A program made the position numbers and the translations under genes. 24,182 bases of DNA from NCBI GenBank assembly GCA_964468725.1, contig CAYXVU010000077.1, forward strand, positions 1 through 24,182, read 5' to 3'. Below, piece by piece: positions 7,911 to 17,071 of the stretch. Numbering within the stretch: position 1 is the stretch's first letter; every line of letters starts with the position of its first letter. The DNA comes from CAYXVU01 sp964468725. Its GTDB lineage: Bacteria; Acidobacteriota; Blastocatellia; UBA7656. The notes under the pieces are model-generated. The model had not been told where the DNA came from. It was given only the letters and a program-made list of their open reading frames with translations, and ran no database searches.

Positions 7911-7950
7911 ATTCTCCGCTTACCCGATTTTAAGTGAGAGGTGATAGAGC

Positions 7951-8361
7951 ATGATGAAGAGGAAGAGGTTGATTCCCACTACCCCCAATGATACGCCGGA
8001 TCATCTGTTGGCTGGCATTTTGGTCTATGCTTGCCAACAAAATAAGCAAGTGCATCTTCAGATGAGCCACGCCGGACAGGAAGGCAGTATCGTCATCCGC
8101 GATGGCCAGATCATCCACGCCAGAGTGGGCCAGATGACCGGCGAAGAGGCTTTCTATGAGATGTTTTTATGGTTCAACTATGACATCCTTTTTTGTCAGG
8201 CGTTGACGACCCCACGACAGACGATTGACAAGGGCTGGCTGGATCTTTTGATGGAAGCCGTGCGGCGCAGCAAGCTGCGTTCAGCCTGGCTCGAGGCTCT
8301 GTCACGCGTCGCGCAAACGCGCAGCGGCGAGTGGACAGGGCAACGTTTGAATTTGGCCTAA
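7951..8361 (+). CDS. DUF4388 (PATAN-like) domain protein
   Basis: A 136-residue soluble protein whose central segment matches the DUF4388 family. The hallmark pattern is a beta-hairpin EGSIVIRDGQIIHARVG followed by GEEAFYEMFLW, at about residues 49-77. Such domains occur in signalling proteins of deltaproteobacteria, cyanobacteria (PATAN, in phototaxis regulators) and acidobacteria, often as adaptors next to response regulators. The exact role is unknown. A basic tail (KLRSAW...) follows. GAGGTGA lies 8-9 bases before the ATG at 7951, supporting that start; 7954 is also possible. It follows a terminator and a structured leader, so its expression may be attenuated. It is convergent with the response regulator gene and separated from it by 53 bases. 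Confidence 0.7.
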   Translation: MMKRKRLIPTTPNDTPDHLLAGILVYACQQNKQVHLQMSHAGQEGSIVIRDGQIIHARVGQMTGEEAFYEMFLWFNYDILFCQALTTPRQTIDKGWLDLLMEAVRRSKLRSAWLEALSRVAQTRSGEWTGQRLNLA

Positions 8362-8414
8362 ACCCGAAACAGTTCTCCCGCGTGCAGCGTTCTCTTCCCT
8401 ACGGGCAGCGAAGC

Positions 8415-9065
8415 TCAGGCCACTTCGACCAGGCCGATTTTGATCGCGTAGCGCACCAGTCCGGCAATATCGTGGATATTCAAGCGTTCCATCATCTGCG
8501 TGCGGTGCGCTTCGACCGTCTTGACGCTGACGTTGAGCAGATAGGCAATCTCTTTAGTGGATTTGCCTTCGGCAATCAGTTGCAGAATTTCGCGCTGCCG
8601 GGGGGTGAGCTTAATGCTGGTCGGCTCCCCGCTATCGAGGCGTGAGAGATAACGCGACACCAAATCTTTAGAGACTGCCGAACTTAAAAACACTTCGCCG
8701 CGCATGGCGGCACGAATCGCCAACTCCAGTTCGGTCAGCGGCACGCTCTTGAGCAAATAGCCCGAGGCTCCGGCACGCAGTGCCTGCGACACATACTCTT
8801 CATTCGCATGCATCGAAAGCATGATGACCCGTACTTCGGGAAGCTCTTTGCTGATGCGCGCCGCCGCATCCAAGCCATTCAGATAGGCCATCGAGATATC
8901 CATCAACACCACATGCGGCTGGTGCGTTTTGATGCCTTCGATGGCTTCCCGCCCATCGGCAGCTTCGCCGACGACCTGAAAGTCCGCAATCCCCTCAATC
9001 AAGGAGCGCAGCCCGGCGCGCACCAGATTGTGATCGTCAACTAATAAAATGCGAATTTTGCTCAT
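8415..9065 (-). CDS. NarL/FixJ-family DNA-binding response regulator
   Basis: 216 residues. The receiver domain (about 1-125) has the acidic pair Asp10/Asp11, phospho-acceptor Asp56 (VVLMDIS), Ser84 and Lys106, all at expected positions. A linker leads to a LuxR-type helix-turn-helix (about 148-210, LTPRQREILQLIAEG and STKEIAYLLNVSVKTVEAHR). The partner is the histidine kinase encoded just upstream, whose stop overlaps this start by 4 bases (ATGA), indicating translational coupling. It most likely activates or represses unknown target genes when phosphorylated. The DUF4388 gene points towards it but is not part of this operon. Confidence 0.95.
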   Translation of the reverse strand: MSKIRILLVDDHNLVRAGLRSLIEGIADFQVVGEAADGREAIEGIKTHQPHVVLMDISMAYLNGLDAAARISKELPEVRVIMLSMHANEEYVSQALRAGASGYLLKSVPLTELELAIRAAMRGEVFLSSAVSKDLVSRYLSRLDSGEPTSIKLTPRQREILQLIAEGKSTKEIAYLLNVSVKTVEAHRTQMMERLNIHDIAGLVRYAIKIGLVEVA

Positions 9066-11695
9066 GGCTCGTAGACCTCCACGTGGCTGTAGGTCGGGCT
9101 GGGACAGGCATGCGGCAGGCGGGCGCGAACCATCGTGCCGTACCGTTCGGAGGAGACAACTTCAACCTGGCCGTTGACGAATTGCGCGCGCTCTTGCATG
9201 CCTAACAACCCAACGCTGCCACCATGCCGAGCCTGACTATACGCCTGTTCGACATCGAAACTCTTGCCATTGTCGTGAATCGTCAAACTTACCTGTTCGG
9301 CGTCTTGATTCACCTCAACAAAGATGTTGGTCGCCTGTGCATGTTTCAAGACGTTAGTGATTGCCTCTTGAACGATGCGAAAACAGGCGGTCTCGATGGG
9401 CACAGGCAGCCGTTCCTCGCTCATATTGGTGTAGAGCCGCGCCCGTATCCCTGCCCGTTGAGTCTGCCGCTTCACATACCAGCGCAAAGCGGCAGCCAAC
9501 CCCAAATCATCGAGAATCGAAGGGCGTAAATCCAATGACATATCGCGCACCTGTTGTAAGACATTGTCCACCAGATGCAAACAGTCTTCGATCTTCACCC
9601 GCTGTGTCCCTTCTTCAAAGGGGAGTTTAGCGGCTTGCAGGTTAATCATCACGGCTGTCAAGGCCTGCCCGATTTCGTCATGAAGTTCGCGCGCCAGACC
9701 GCGACGTTCATTCTCTTGCGCTTCCAATAGCCGATGCGAAAAGCGTTGTCGCAGCATCTCCACTTGCTTGCGTTCGGTCAAATCCAAAACGAAAGCGATA
9801 TAGCTGTCGAGCGTGCCTTCGAGCATCGTTCCGGCAATTAAGACCGAAACCCGCGCCCGATCTTGACGAATGAGCTCTTTTTCAAACGGCTCACAGGAAC
9901 CTAAGGTTTTCAGTTGCGCGATGGCCTCACGGTCTACCTGTTGATATTCGGGAGGCGTCATCGCGTCTCCGGCAATCTCTCCGGCATCGAGTTGGTCGCG
10001 GCTGTAGCCGATCATCTTCAAAAATCCGTCATTGGCCATCGTGACCTGCCCCTTGAGAGTCGCCACCATCACCCCGATGACGTTGGATTCGACCAAGCGG
10101 CGCAACCGCGATTCGCCTTCGCGCAAGGCTTCCTCGGCTTGCTTGCGTTGCGTCACATCGCGCGTCACGTTGACAAAGCCGCGCAGCCCTTGTTCGTCAT
10201 CAAAGAGCGGCGTAAGTACGAAGTTTGCCAAAAACAACGATCCATCTTGCCGCGTGCGCCAGCCTTCATCCTCATAGCGTCCGTGCTTTTTGGCCATCGC
10301 CAGTTCTTGTTCGGGGATGAAGTTCTCGATGTCGGTCTGCGTATAAAAGATCGTGCAGGGTTTACCTAAAATCTCTGCGGCCTTGTATCCCATAATGCGT
10401 TCCGCGCCCGCATTCCAACTGGCGATGTGCCCTTCGGCATCGAGCCGATAGAGGGCGTAATCCTGCACCCCATCCACTAACAATCGAAACTTCTCTTCGC
10501 TCTCTTTGAGGGCGTTTTCCGTGTTCACCCGTTCGCTGATGTCGCGCAGGATGATGGTAAGTATCTTCTTCCCCCCTACCTCCATCTTTGATACCGACGC
10601 CTCAATGGGAAACTCTTCGCCATCGCTGCGCAGACCGAAAATGGCGCGGCGCTTCGCTGGCGTTTCGCTACTGCGACCCGAATCGGCAAAGCTGCGCAGA
10701 TAGGCTTCGTGTTCGGCGCGAAAGCGCTCCGGCAGAAATCGGGTCAGCGGTTGACCGAGTGCTTCATGGCGATTGCACGCAAACATCTGCTCGGCAGCGG
10801 AGTTGAAGAGGAAGACCTGAAAATCCTCATCAATGCTGACGATGGCATCCATCGCCGATTCGAGGATGCCCGCCAAAATATCTTCCCATTCGCGGATGGC
10901 GGCAGCCATACGCCGCTGTTGCAGGACGTCGGTAATCACCGCCAGCGTCCCGGCATAATGGCCTTCCCCATCGCGTAGCGGACTGGCGCTGACGCGCACA
11001 TAGTCGTAGGAGCCATCTTTGCGCAGGAAGCGAAAGTCGAACTGTTCGGAGATGCCTTGCCGCTGACGTTCGAGGTGCATCAACGCCAGCGATTTGCCTT
11101 CCTCATCAAGAAAATCGAGAAATGGTTTGCCCACCATCTCTTCCGCACAATAGCCGAGCAGCGCAGCCATGCGCTCGTTCACCAAACTGGTGAGATTGTG
11201 TTGATCAATAACCCATAAACCATCATTAGCGGCTTCGAAAGCCTGACGATAGCGCTCGGCGGCTTGCCAGGCGGGCACAGCAGGCGTTGCGCCGACCTGA
11301 GTGGCGGTATCCTCGCTGTTGATAACGCCGAATGGCGGCTTTGTGGTTTGGGCTATCGCGGGCTGAGCCCTGTGCGAAGCGGTTTGGTCAGGGGTCGCGG
11401 ATTGACCGTTCCTTTCCACCGGCGTGATAATCAGCACGGGATGAGCGCTCACTTGATCAGGCCTGATGTTGATATGGGCTTCGACGGCTTGCCAGATGCC
11501 TTCACGATCTTGAAAGCGACAGATGATCCGCGGCTGCGGGTGATCGGATTGGCGGAGTCGGACGAGGGCTTCCGCCAAATTGTAAGTCTCCGGCGAGGTG
11601 GGCGGCGGGCTGGAATGAGGAGGCGTTTCGCTGGACAAGCTGAGCAGAGCTTGCCGCCAATCGGCTTGCTGATCCTCAATAAATAATAGCTGCAT
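9062..11695 (-). CDS. Soluble multi-PAS sensor histidine kinase (HisKA_3, NarX-type)
   Basis: 877 residues from the chosen start. After a variable N-terminal region of about 150 residues rich in Pro/Thr/Ser come four PAS domains. These are each followed by typical PAC tails (DVLQQRRM, DISERVNTEN, DVTQRKQAEE, DLTERKQVE). A HisKA_3 dimerisation domain follows with the ERRGLARELHDEIGQ motif (phospho-His at about residue 672). The ATPase domain is C-terminal, with the N-box EAITNVLKHAQA, a G1 box DNGKSFD and GLLGMQER. No membrane segment is visible, so it should sense a cytoplasmic signal. Longer readings begin at 11743 (ATG) or 11749 (TTG), but only the ATG at 11695 has a good ribosome site (GGGAGGA, four bases away). 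The G1 box lacks the usual second glycine (commonly DNGxGF). It forms a two-component pair with the overlapping response regulator. Confidence 0.92.
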   Translation of the reverse strand: MQLLFIEDQQADWRQALLSLSSETPPHSSPPPTSPETYNLAEALVRLRQSDHPQPRIICRFQDREGIWQAVEAHINIRPDQVSAHPVLIITPVERNGQSATPDQTASHRAQPAIAQTTKPPFGVINSEDTATQVGATPAVPAWQAAERYRQAFEAANDGLWVIDQHNLTSLVNERMAALLGYCAEEMVGKPFLDFLDEEGKSLALMHLERQRQGISEQFDFRFLRKDGSYDYVRVSASPLRDGEGHYAGTLAVITDVLQQRRMAAAIREWEDILAGILESAMDAIVSIDEDFQVFLFNSAAEQMFACNRHEALGQPLTRFLPERFRAEHEAYLRSFADSGRSSETPAKRRAIFGLRSDGEEFPIEASVSKMEVGGKKILTIILRDISERVNTENALKESEEKFRLLVDGVQDYALYRLDAEGHIASWNAGAERIMGYKAAEILGKPCTIFYTQTDIENFIPEQELAMAKKHGRYEDEGWRTRQDGSLFLANFVLTPLFDDEQGLRGFVNVTRDVTQRKQAEEALREGESRLRRLVESNVIGVMVATLKGQVTMANDGFLKMIGYSRDQLDAGEIAGDAMTPPEYQQVDREAIAQLKTLGSCEPFEKELIRQDRARVSVLIAGTMLEGTLDSYIAFVLDLTERKQVEMLRQRFSHRLLEAQENERRGLARELHDEIGQALTAVMINLQAAKLPFEEGTQRVKIEDCLHLVDNVLQQVRDMSLDLRPSILDDLGLAAALRWYVKRQTQRAGIRARLYTNMSEERLPVPIETACFRIVQEAITNVLKHAQATNIFVEVNQDAEQVSLTIHDNGKSFDVEQAYSQARHGGSVGLLGMQERAQFVNGQVEVVSSERYGTMVRARLPHACPSPTYSHVEVYEP

Positions 11696-12949
11696 GAGTT
11701 CCTCCCTGATTTCCCGCGCATCAGGCTTCTCACTCGGTAGCATTATCAATAGGGTACGGGAAGCTGCTGATTCTGCTGCATCGCCGCTCGCGTTAGTAGT
11801 GTTTAATTAGGGAAAACAGCTACGAAATCAGAACTCGCTAGGCTTCTTTCAAACTTATCGTCTCGGTGTTGGAGAGCCCGCCAAAGGGGAAAGTACCATA
11901 CTGTGCGAGGCCTTGTATACGATTTTTCCGAGGCGCCGTCGGAGGCAGATTTTCTTTACTCTCCTGCGGTCTTCATCACTTAGCCTGTTGTCAAAGTTGG
12001 CTTCAACAAAAGACTGAAGACAACCCACAGGCGTTCAGATTGACCGCCGTTACCGCGCTTGGCCTACAGGTTGCACAAGTCGGAGGTGACGCTCTAACGG
12101 CGCACCCGAACTCCGAACTTCTGCGCTGCCCATCGGCGTTATTCGACGCTCACTCCGCCCTGCCGACTGCGCCCGATGGCAGCCCCTCCTTGTGCCCATG
12201 CTTTTCGCAAAACCCGAAGATCCCCGAGGCCAGCGTCAGGGGGACGCCAATCAACAAAAGGATGCTCGTCAGCCAAATCCGCAGCTTGGATTGCGACGTG
12301 GAAGAGGCCCCGGTAGGTTTTTAGAAAGACAATCAGAACGATTCGGAGGGAGGTTGATCGCCTGCCGATAGCCAAGCAATTCGGCTGCCGCACGGCGACA
12401 CCTCGGCTAGCAGGCGTCTTCAGTTTTTCTTTGCACCCATTTAGTCGGCATCGCCCGCGATGGCAGACCGTTTGGCGTCGGGTTCGGAGATGGCTCGCTT
12501 GATTCGAAAAGAAACAAATCCGGTAGCCGATGCGTTAGGCAAGCGTGGGAATTACGGGAAGAGGGCTTTCGGCAAAAGCAACCAATCCATCGAAGGATGG
12601 AACCCCGTGCGTGCCAATAGAATTTGTTTGGTGACTTTGCTGCATTTGATAGTACAAGCTTGCGAAGTCTGCTATGCTTGCCAGCGTCTATGGCTAAATT
12701 CGGGCTACTGACCACGCCGAATTGAGTATTTCATTGATGGCTCTTCTGTCCGATTCGCTTCTTGATGCACAACGACGGATGCCCCCACAGCCGCTGTTGG
12801 CTATCGGTCGGCAGTTCTCCGCTCGGCTCGCTCTGCCGCCGCCGAGAAGACCGGAAGGCTTCTTTTCACAACCGCGACCGAATTTGACATCCCCAATGGC
12901 CTCAGATAATTTTACGGCCAATAGATTATCAGAGGGGGAATAGAAGATT
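11696..12949. other. About 1.25-kb gap without a supportable gene
   Basis: Several open frames of 80-150 codons exist here on both strands, but none has a convincing ribosome site together with protein-like composition or a family I recognise. One minus-strand stretch, from 12320 down to a TGA at 12150-12152, encodes about 57 residues with a clear membrane-spanning pattern (LRIWLTSILLLIGVPLTLA) but no usable ATG. It may be a gene remnant. A modest hairpin (GTTGTC at 11987 with a downstream GACAAC) also occurs. The right end carries the promoter of the ABC-transporter gene. Confidence 0.5.
12884..12910 (+). promoter_or_regulatory. Promoter of the peptide ABC-transporter operon
   Basis: A perfect TTGACA (12884-12889) and GATAAT (12905-12910) lie 15 bases apart. 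Spacing is short, but both hexamers are strong. The leader would be about 33 nt, with a GGGGG ribosome site around 12934-12938 before the ATG at 12950. Confidence 0.5.
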
Positions 12950-14770
12950 ATGAAGAGAGTGATTTTCGCTTGGCTGCTTAGCCTGTCGCTGCTGGCAGCA
13001 GCCTGCTCGACCCCGACTCCGGTTCCTAATGCCAATCGTCAACCTAACCCTCCCTTTCAAGGCGACCTGCCTGCGGAACCCTACCGCACCAAAGGCGAGC
13101 CGGGACTCTATGGCGGACAGATGATTCTGGAATTGCCAGCCGACCTGCAGACTCTCAACATCGTCCGGGCGACAGACGAATTCAGCACCTACGTTTTGTG
13201 GTATCACCTCTATCGCTGTTTGATCGATTATCGCAATGGCGATGAGCAGCCTGACTATGATGCCGGAATCAGCACCAAGTGGGAGACCTCTGCCGACGGC
13301 AAGGAGTGGACTTTCTATCTTCGCAAAGGCGTGCGATGGTCGGATGGTCAGCCTTTTACGGCGGACGATGTTCTGTTCACCTACGAAGTCGCCACCAGCG
13401 ACCCCGATAAAATTGACTCGGCCATCCGCGACGTTTTCAACGAGGGCACGGACGAAAGCGGCAAAGCCATCTATCCTGAACTCATAAAGATTGACGACCA
13501 CACCATCAAATTCAGGCTGCACAAAATCAATGGCCAATTCCTTGATGCCCTCTTCAATCTCTACTTGATGCCCAAACATCAATGGGAAGCGGCGTGGAAA
13601 GACGGCTCGTTTCGCAATCGCCTGAGCATCAGCGATGATCCCAAAGCGACGGTCGGACTGGGCCCCTTTCGCCTGGTTGAATACACCCCCGGTCAACGCG
13701 TCGTCATGGAGCGCAATCCCTACTACTGGAAAGTGGACAGCAAAGGTCAACGCTTGCCCTATCTCGACCGTTTGATCTTCGTCATCGGTCAGGACTTCAA
13801 TGCCTTGCAGGCCAAGTTCGAAGCGGGCGAGATTGATGTCCTTTCGCGGGTGCGCGCCAACGATTACGCCAATGTCAAACGGCTGGAAAGCGATGCCGTG
13901 AAAGTGATTGACATCGGCGTCAACAGCGATTCGCGCTGGCTGGTCATCAATCGCAATACCGGAAGCGACCCCAAAACCGGCAAGCCGTATCTGGCTCCTT
14001 GGAAACAAAAACTATTCCGCGATCAACGCTTTCGCCAAGCAGTCTCGTACGCCATTGACCGTGAAGGTCTCGCCAACACCGTTTATGTAGGCCGTGCCGA
14101 GCCGCTCTACTCTTTCGTTACGCCCGCCGAAAGGCTGTGGTACTCCGATGACATTATGAAGTATCCGCACAATCCGGCGCGCGCCAAAGAGTTACTTGCC
14201 GATATCGGCCTCAAAGACGCCAACAACGATGGCATGCTCGAAGACGCTGAAGGCCACGCGGTTGAAGTGGTACTCACCACCAACAGCAACAATACGGCGC
14301 GAGTCGCTAGCGCCGCTTTTATCGCCGAAAATTTGAAAGCTGTCGGCATCGGCGCGCGATCAGAGCCGGTTCCTTCGACCGCTATCATTCCGGCCTTGCA
14401 GTCGAATTTCAATTACGACATCATCGTCTTCGGCTGGGTCGGCGGCGTGCCTCCCGGCCCCATCAACACAAAGAACATCACCCTCTCCTCTTCAATCAAC
14501 CACACCAGTTTCCCCAGTCAAAAGACGCCATCGAGCGATTGGGAAGCCCGCACAGACGAGTTGGTCGGCAAGATTGACACGACGGTTGATCTGGCCGAAC
14601 GCCGCAAGATGTATGCGGAGATTCAGCGCATCTGGTCGGAGCAATTGCCGGAGATTTATCTGGTCGCCGAAAAAGATGGCATCGCTTACAAAAACAAATT
14701 TGGCAATATCCGGCCTTCGACCATGCGCCCGCGCGTGACCTGGAACGTCGAAGAGATTTATCTCAAATGA
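12950..14770 (+). CDS. Peptide ABC transporter substrate-binding lipoprotein (SBP family 5)
   Basis: 606 residues. A short signal peptide ends in a lipobox with Cys19 (SLLAAAC), so it is a lipid-anchored binding protein. The mature part has the family-5 (OppA/DppA) pattern: LRKGVRWSDGQPFTADDV about 130-150 residues in, GLGPFRLVEYTPGQRVVMER, and RFRQAVSYAIDREGLAN. The C-terminal lobe is complete. Family 5 binds di- or oligopeptides, nickel or opines; the ligand here is unknown. The next two genes encode the matching membrane permeases. The gap to the first permease contains a 14-bp inverted repeat, which may protect the upstream mRNA so that binding protein is made in excess. Confidence 0.93.
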   Translation: MKRVIFAWLLSLSLLAAACSTPTPVPNANRQPNPPFQGDLPAEPYRTKGEPGLYGGQMILELPADLQTLNIVRATDEFSTYVLWYHLYRCLIDYRNGDEQPDYDAGISTKWETSADGKEWTFYLRKGVRWSDGQPFTADDVLFTYEVATSDPDKIDSAIRDVFNEGTDESGKAIYPELIKIDDHTIKFRLHKINGQFLDALFNLYLMPKHQWEAAWKDGSFRNRLSISDDPKATVGLGPFRLVEYTPGQRVVMERNPYYWKVDSKGQRLPYLDRLIFVIGQDFNALQAKFEAGEIDVLSRVRANDYANVKRLESDAVKVIDIGVNSDSRWLVINRNTGSDPKTGKPYLAPWKQKLFRDQRFRQAVSYAIDREGLANTVYVGRAEPLYSFVTPAERLWYSDDIMKYPHNPARAKELLADIGLKDANNDGMLEDAEGHAVEVVLTTNSNNTARVASAAFIAENLKAVGIGARSEPVPSTAIIPALQSNFNYDIIVFGWVGGVPPGPINTKNITLSSSINHTSFPSQKTPSSDWEARTDELVGKIDTTVDLAERRKMYAEIQRIWSEQLPEIYLVAEKDGIAYKNKFGNIRPSTMRPRVTWNVEEIYLK

Positions 14771-14776
14771 GCAGCC

Positions 14777-14847
14777 GTTAGCGGTTGGCGGTCATCCCTC
14801 GGCGCAACCATCGCAGGTGTGCCCGGTGACAATCGCCAACCGCTAAC
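14777..14847. repeat. 14-bp perfect inverted repeat between SBP and permease genes
   Basis: GTTAGCGGTTGGCG (14777-14790) is the exact reverse complement of 14834-14847, with 43 bases between. In the mRNA it would form a long stem-loop between the SBP stop and the permease start. It could stabilise the SBP message or be a dispersed intergenic palindrome. Confidence 0.65.
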
Positions 14848-14863
14848 CGACTACCGGCTACTG

Positions 14864-15835
14864 ATGAAGAACTATCTGCTCAGACGATTGCTGATCGCCG
14901 TCCCGCTCATCATCGTCGTCACCTTCATTACGCAGGCCCTGCTGGTATGGTCGCCGGGCAACTACGCCGATGAATTCAGAGGGCAGCCGGGCATTTCGCA
15001 AGAGTTCATCGAACAACAGATCAAACTCTATCACCTCGATAACGAGAGCGTCTGGGCGCGCTACTGGTATTGGTTGGGGCCGGCGCTACGAGGCGACCTC
15101 GGCTTCTCCTTCAAGTTTCGCGCGCCGGTGTGGGACATCCTCGCCGAATACACGCCCAATACTTTGCTGCTGACCGGTTCGGCGCTCATCTTCTCGTGGG
15201 CATTGGCGATTCCGCTTGGGGCGATGGCGGCGTTCTATCGCAATCGTTGGGTGGATCGCCTGTGCGGGTTCATTTCGTTTTTCGGGCTTTCGATTCCGAG
15301 CGTCTTCTTTTCGCTCTTGATGTTGGTCTTTGCCGCTAAAACCGGATGGTTCCCCACCAGCGGCATTCACGATCAAGCCAACTGGGACAACTTGACCGCC
15401 ACGCAAAAAGTGCTCGACACCCTGCACCACCTCGTTTTGCCGACCATCGTGCTGGGAACGATCAATCTGGCACAGTATATGCGGCAACTGCGCAGCGAAA
15501 TGATCGAGACGTTGTCAGAAGACTACATTCGCACGGCGCGCGCCAAAGGGCTTAGCGAACGGCGGGTGGTCTTCAAACACGCGCTCAGCAATGCTCTCAA
15601 TCCGCTGATTACCCTGTTCGGTTTCTCGCTCGGATTTCTGCTGGCCGGTGCGTTATTGACCGAAACCGTCTTTGCCTGGCCGGGTCTGGGCAAACTGAGC
15701 TATGACGCGCTGCTCATTAAAGACGAGCCGTTGGTGATGGCGTCGGTGGCTATGCTGGTAATTATGCTGGTGATTGGCAATCTCATCGCGGACTTTTTGC
15801 TGGCGCTCAATGACCCGCGCATTCGACTCCAATAA
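14864..15835 (+). CDS. Peptide ABC transporter permease, DppB/OppB type
   Basis: 323 residues with six hydrophobic segments. The first begins right after the N-terminal YLLRRLLIAVPLIIVV. The EAA loop that contacts the ATPase is present (EDYIRTARAKGLSERRVVFKHALSNALNPL, about residues 220-250). Length and layout are normal for the B-type permease. A GTG at 14819 would extend it by 15 residues into the inverted repeat. I prefer the ATG at 14864 because family members begin at MxxYLLRR, although no clear ribosome site is visible before either start. It works with the SBP upstream and the C-type permease downstream. Confidence 0.92.
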   Translation: MKNYLLRRLLIAVPLIIVVTFITQALLVWSPGNYADEFRGQPGISQEFIEQQIKLYHLDNESVWARYWYWLGPALRGDLGFSFKFRAPVWDILAEYTPNTLLLTGSALIFSWALAIPLGAMAAFYRNRWVDRLCGFISFFGLSIPSVFFSLLMLVFAAKTGWFPTSGIHDQANWDNLTATQKVLDTLHHLVLPTIVLGTINLAQYMRQLRSEMIETLSEDYIRTARAKGLSERRVVFKHALSNALNPLITLFGFSLGFLLAGALLTETVFAWPGLGKLSYDALLIKDEPLVMASVAMLVIMLVIGNLIADFLLALNDPRIRLQ

Positions 15836-15889
15836 ATCGGGTCAAATGCCGAAGGGTGACGGTCAGGCTCGTTGCGCGATGCCAATACG

Positions 15890-17050
15890 ATGATGAATGA
15901 TTCTCGTGATCCTGCGGCAAACAACCTGATGGACGAATCTCGCAATCAGGCGGTAGCAACTGACGGCGCGTCTGCGCCGCCGCATGGATTGTCACCGACG
16001 AGACGGCTCTGGCTGCGGTTGCGGCAAAATCGCACGGCGATGGTTGGACTGTACCTGCTCGCGGGGCTCTATTTGGCTTCGATCTTCGCGGGGTTTCTCG
16101 CTCCCTATCGCTATGATACGAGCGACACGCAGCGGCCATTTCATTATCCGATGCTCACAGCGATTCGGTTCTTTGATGCCGAGGGGAACCTCTCGCGCCC
16201 TTTTGTCTACGGCACTGAGGTCGTTGACCGCGAATTGAAGACCTACCGCGAAGATCGGACGAAGAGGTATCCAGTCAGACTCTTCACGCGCGGCGATGAG
16301 TATCACATTCTTTGGCTGCTGCGCTCCAATCGGCATCTGTTCGGAGTGGACGCGCCCGGTCGCGTCTTCCTCTTCGGTTCCGACCAGATGGGACGCGACA
16401 TCTTTTCGCGCCTCTTATACGGCGCGCAGGTTTCGCTCTCTATCGGCATTGTCGGCATCTTGATTTCGACCGTGACCGGCGTGCTGATCGGCGGCATCGC
16501 GGGGTATTTCGGCGGCCTGACTGATTTTATTTTGATGCGCTGCGTCGAAGTCTTATTGGCGCTGCCCAGCCTCTACTTCATCCTCATCCTGCGCAATGTC
16601 TTTGCGAGAAGCCTCAGCACCCTGCAACTCTATTTCCTCATGGTCATCATTTTGGCGTTGATCGGTTGGGCGATGCAGGCGCGAGTAATTCGCGGCATGG
16701 TGTTGTCGCTCAAAGAACGCGAGTATGTGCAGGCGGCGCGCGCGCTCGGGTTCAGCAACTGGCGCATCATCACCCGCCATATTCTGCCCAACACCTTCTC
16801 ACTAGTCATCGTGACGGCCACGCTGTCAGTGCCGTTCTACATCCTCAGCGAAGTCGCCTTGTCGTTTCTCGCCGTCGGCATTCAGGAGCCCGAAGCGAGT
16901 TGGGGCAATATGCTGACCGCCGCGCAAAATATCGGGGTGTTGAAAGATTTCCCCTGGATGCTGACGCCAGGGCTGTTCATCTTTCTCACGGTGATGGCGT
17001 GGAATTTTTTAGGCGACGGGCTGCGCGATGCAGCAGACCCGCGCGGCTAA
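15890..17050 (+). CDS. Peptide ABC transporter permease, DppC/OppC type, with large periplasmic insert
   Basis: About 386 residues, longer than the usual 280-300 of the family. An N-terminal cytoplasmic part and first membrane segment (GLYLLAGLYLASIFAGFLAPY) are followed by about 95 polar residues before the conserved FGSDQMGRDIFSRLLYGAQVSL. Insertions at this place are known in YejE-like permeases. The EAA loop is intact (REYVQAARALGFSNWRIITRHILPN), as is the end FNFLGDGLRDA-like segment (NFLGDGLRDAADPRG). The start is uncertain: TTG 15872, ATG 15890 and ATG 15893 are in frame, and none has a clear ribosome site. ATPase genes of the OppD/OppF type are not in the window. Confidence 0.88.
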   Translation: MMNDSRDPAANNLMDESRNQAVATDGASAPPHGLSPTRRLWLRLRQNRTAMVGLYLLAGLYLASIFAGFLAPYRYDTSDTQRPFHYPMLTAIRFFDAEGNLSRPFVYGTEVVDRELKTYREDRTKRYPVRLFTRGDEYHILWLLRSNRHLFGVDAPGRVFLFGSDQMGRDIFSRLLYGAQVSLSIGIVGILISTVTGVLIGGIAGYFGGLTDFILMRCVEVLLALPSLYFILILRNVFARSLSTLQLYFLMVIILALIGWAMQARVIRGMVLSLKEREYVQAARALGFSNWRIITRHILPNTFSLVIVTATLSVPFYILSEVALSFLAVGIQEPEASWGNMLTAAQNIGVLKDFPWMLTPGLFIFLTVMAWNFLGDGLRDAADPRG

Positions 17051-17071
17051 GCCAAAGAGGGAAAGTCAACG

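Noticed and set aside
11866..12324. 152-codon plus-strand frame in the intergenic gap
   Set aside because: No ribosome site, low-complexity composition and no recognisable fold; the frames at 12139-12393, 12407-12715 and 12460-12711 were dismissed for the same reasons.
12929..14008. 359-codon frame antisense to the peptide-binding protein
   Set aside because: Fully opposite an SBP with lipobox and family motifs; no ribosome site or domain.
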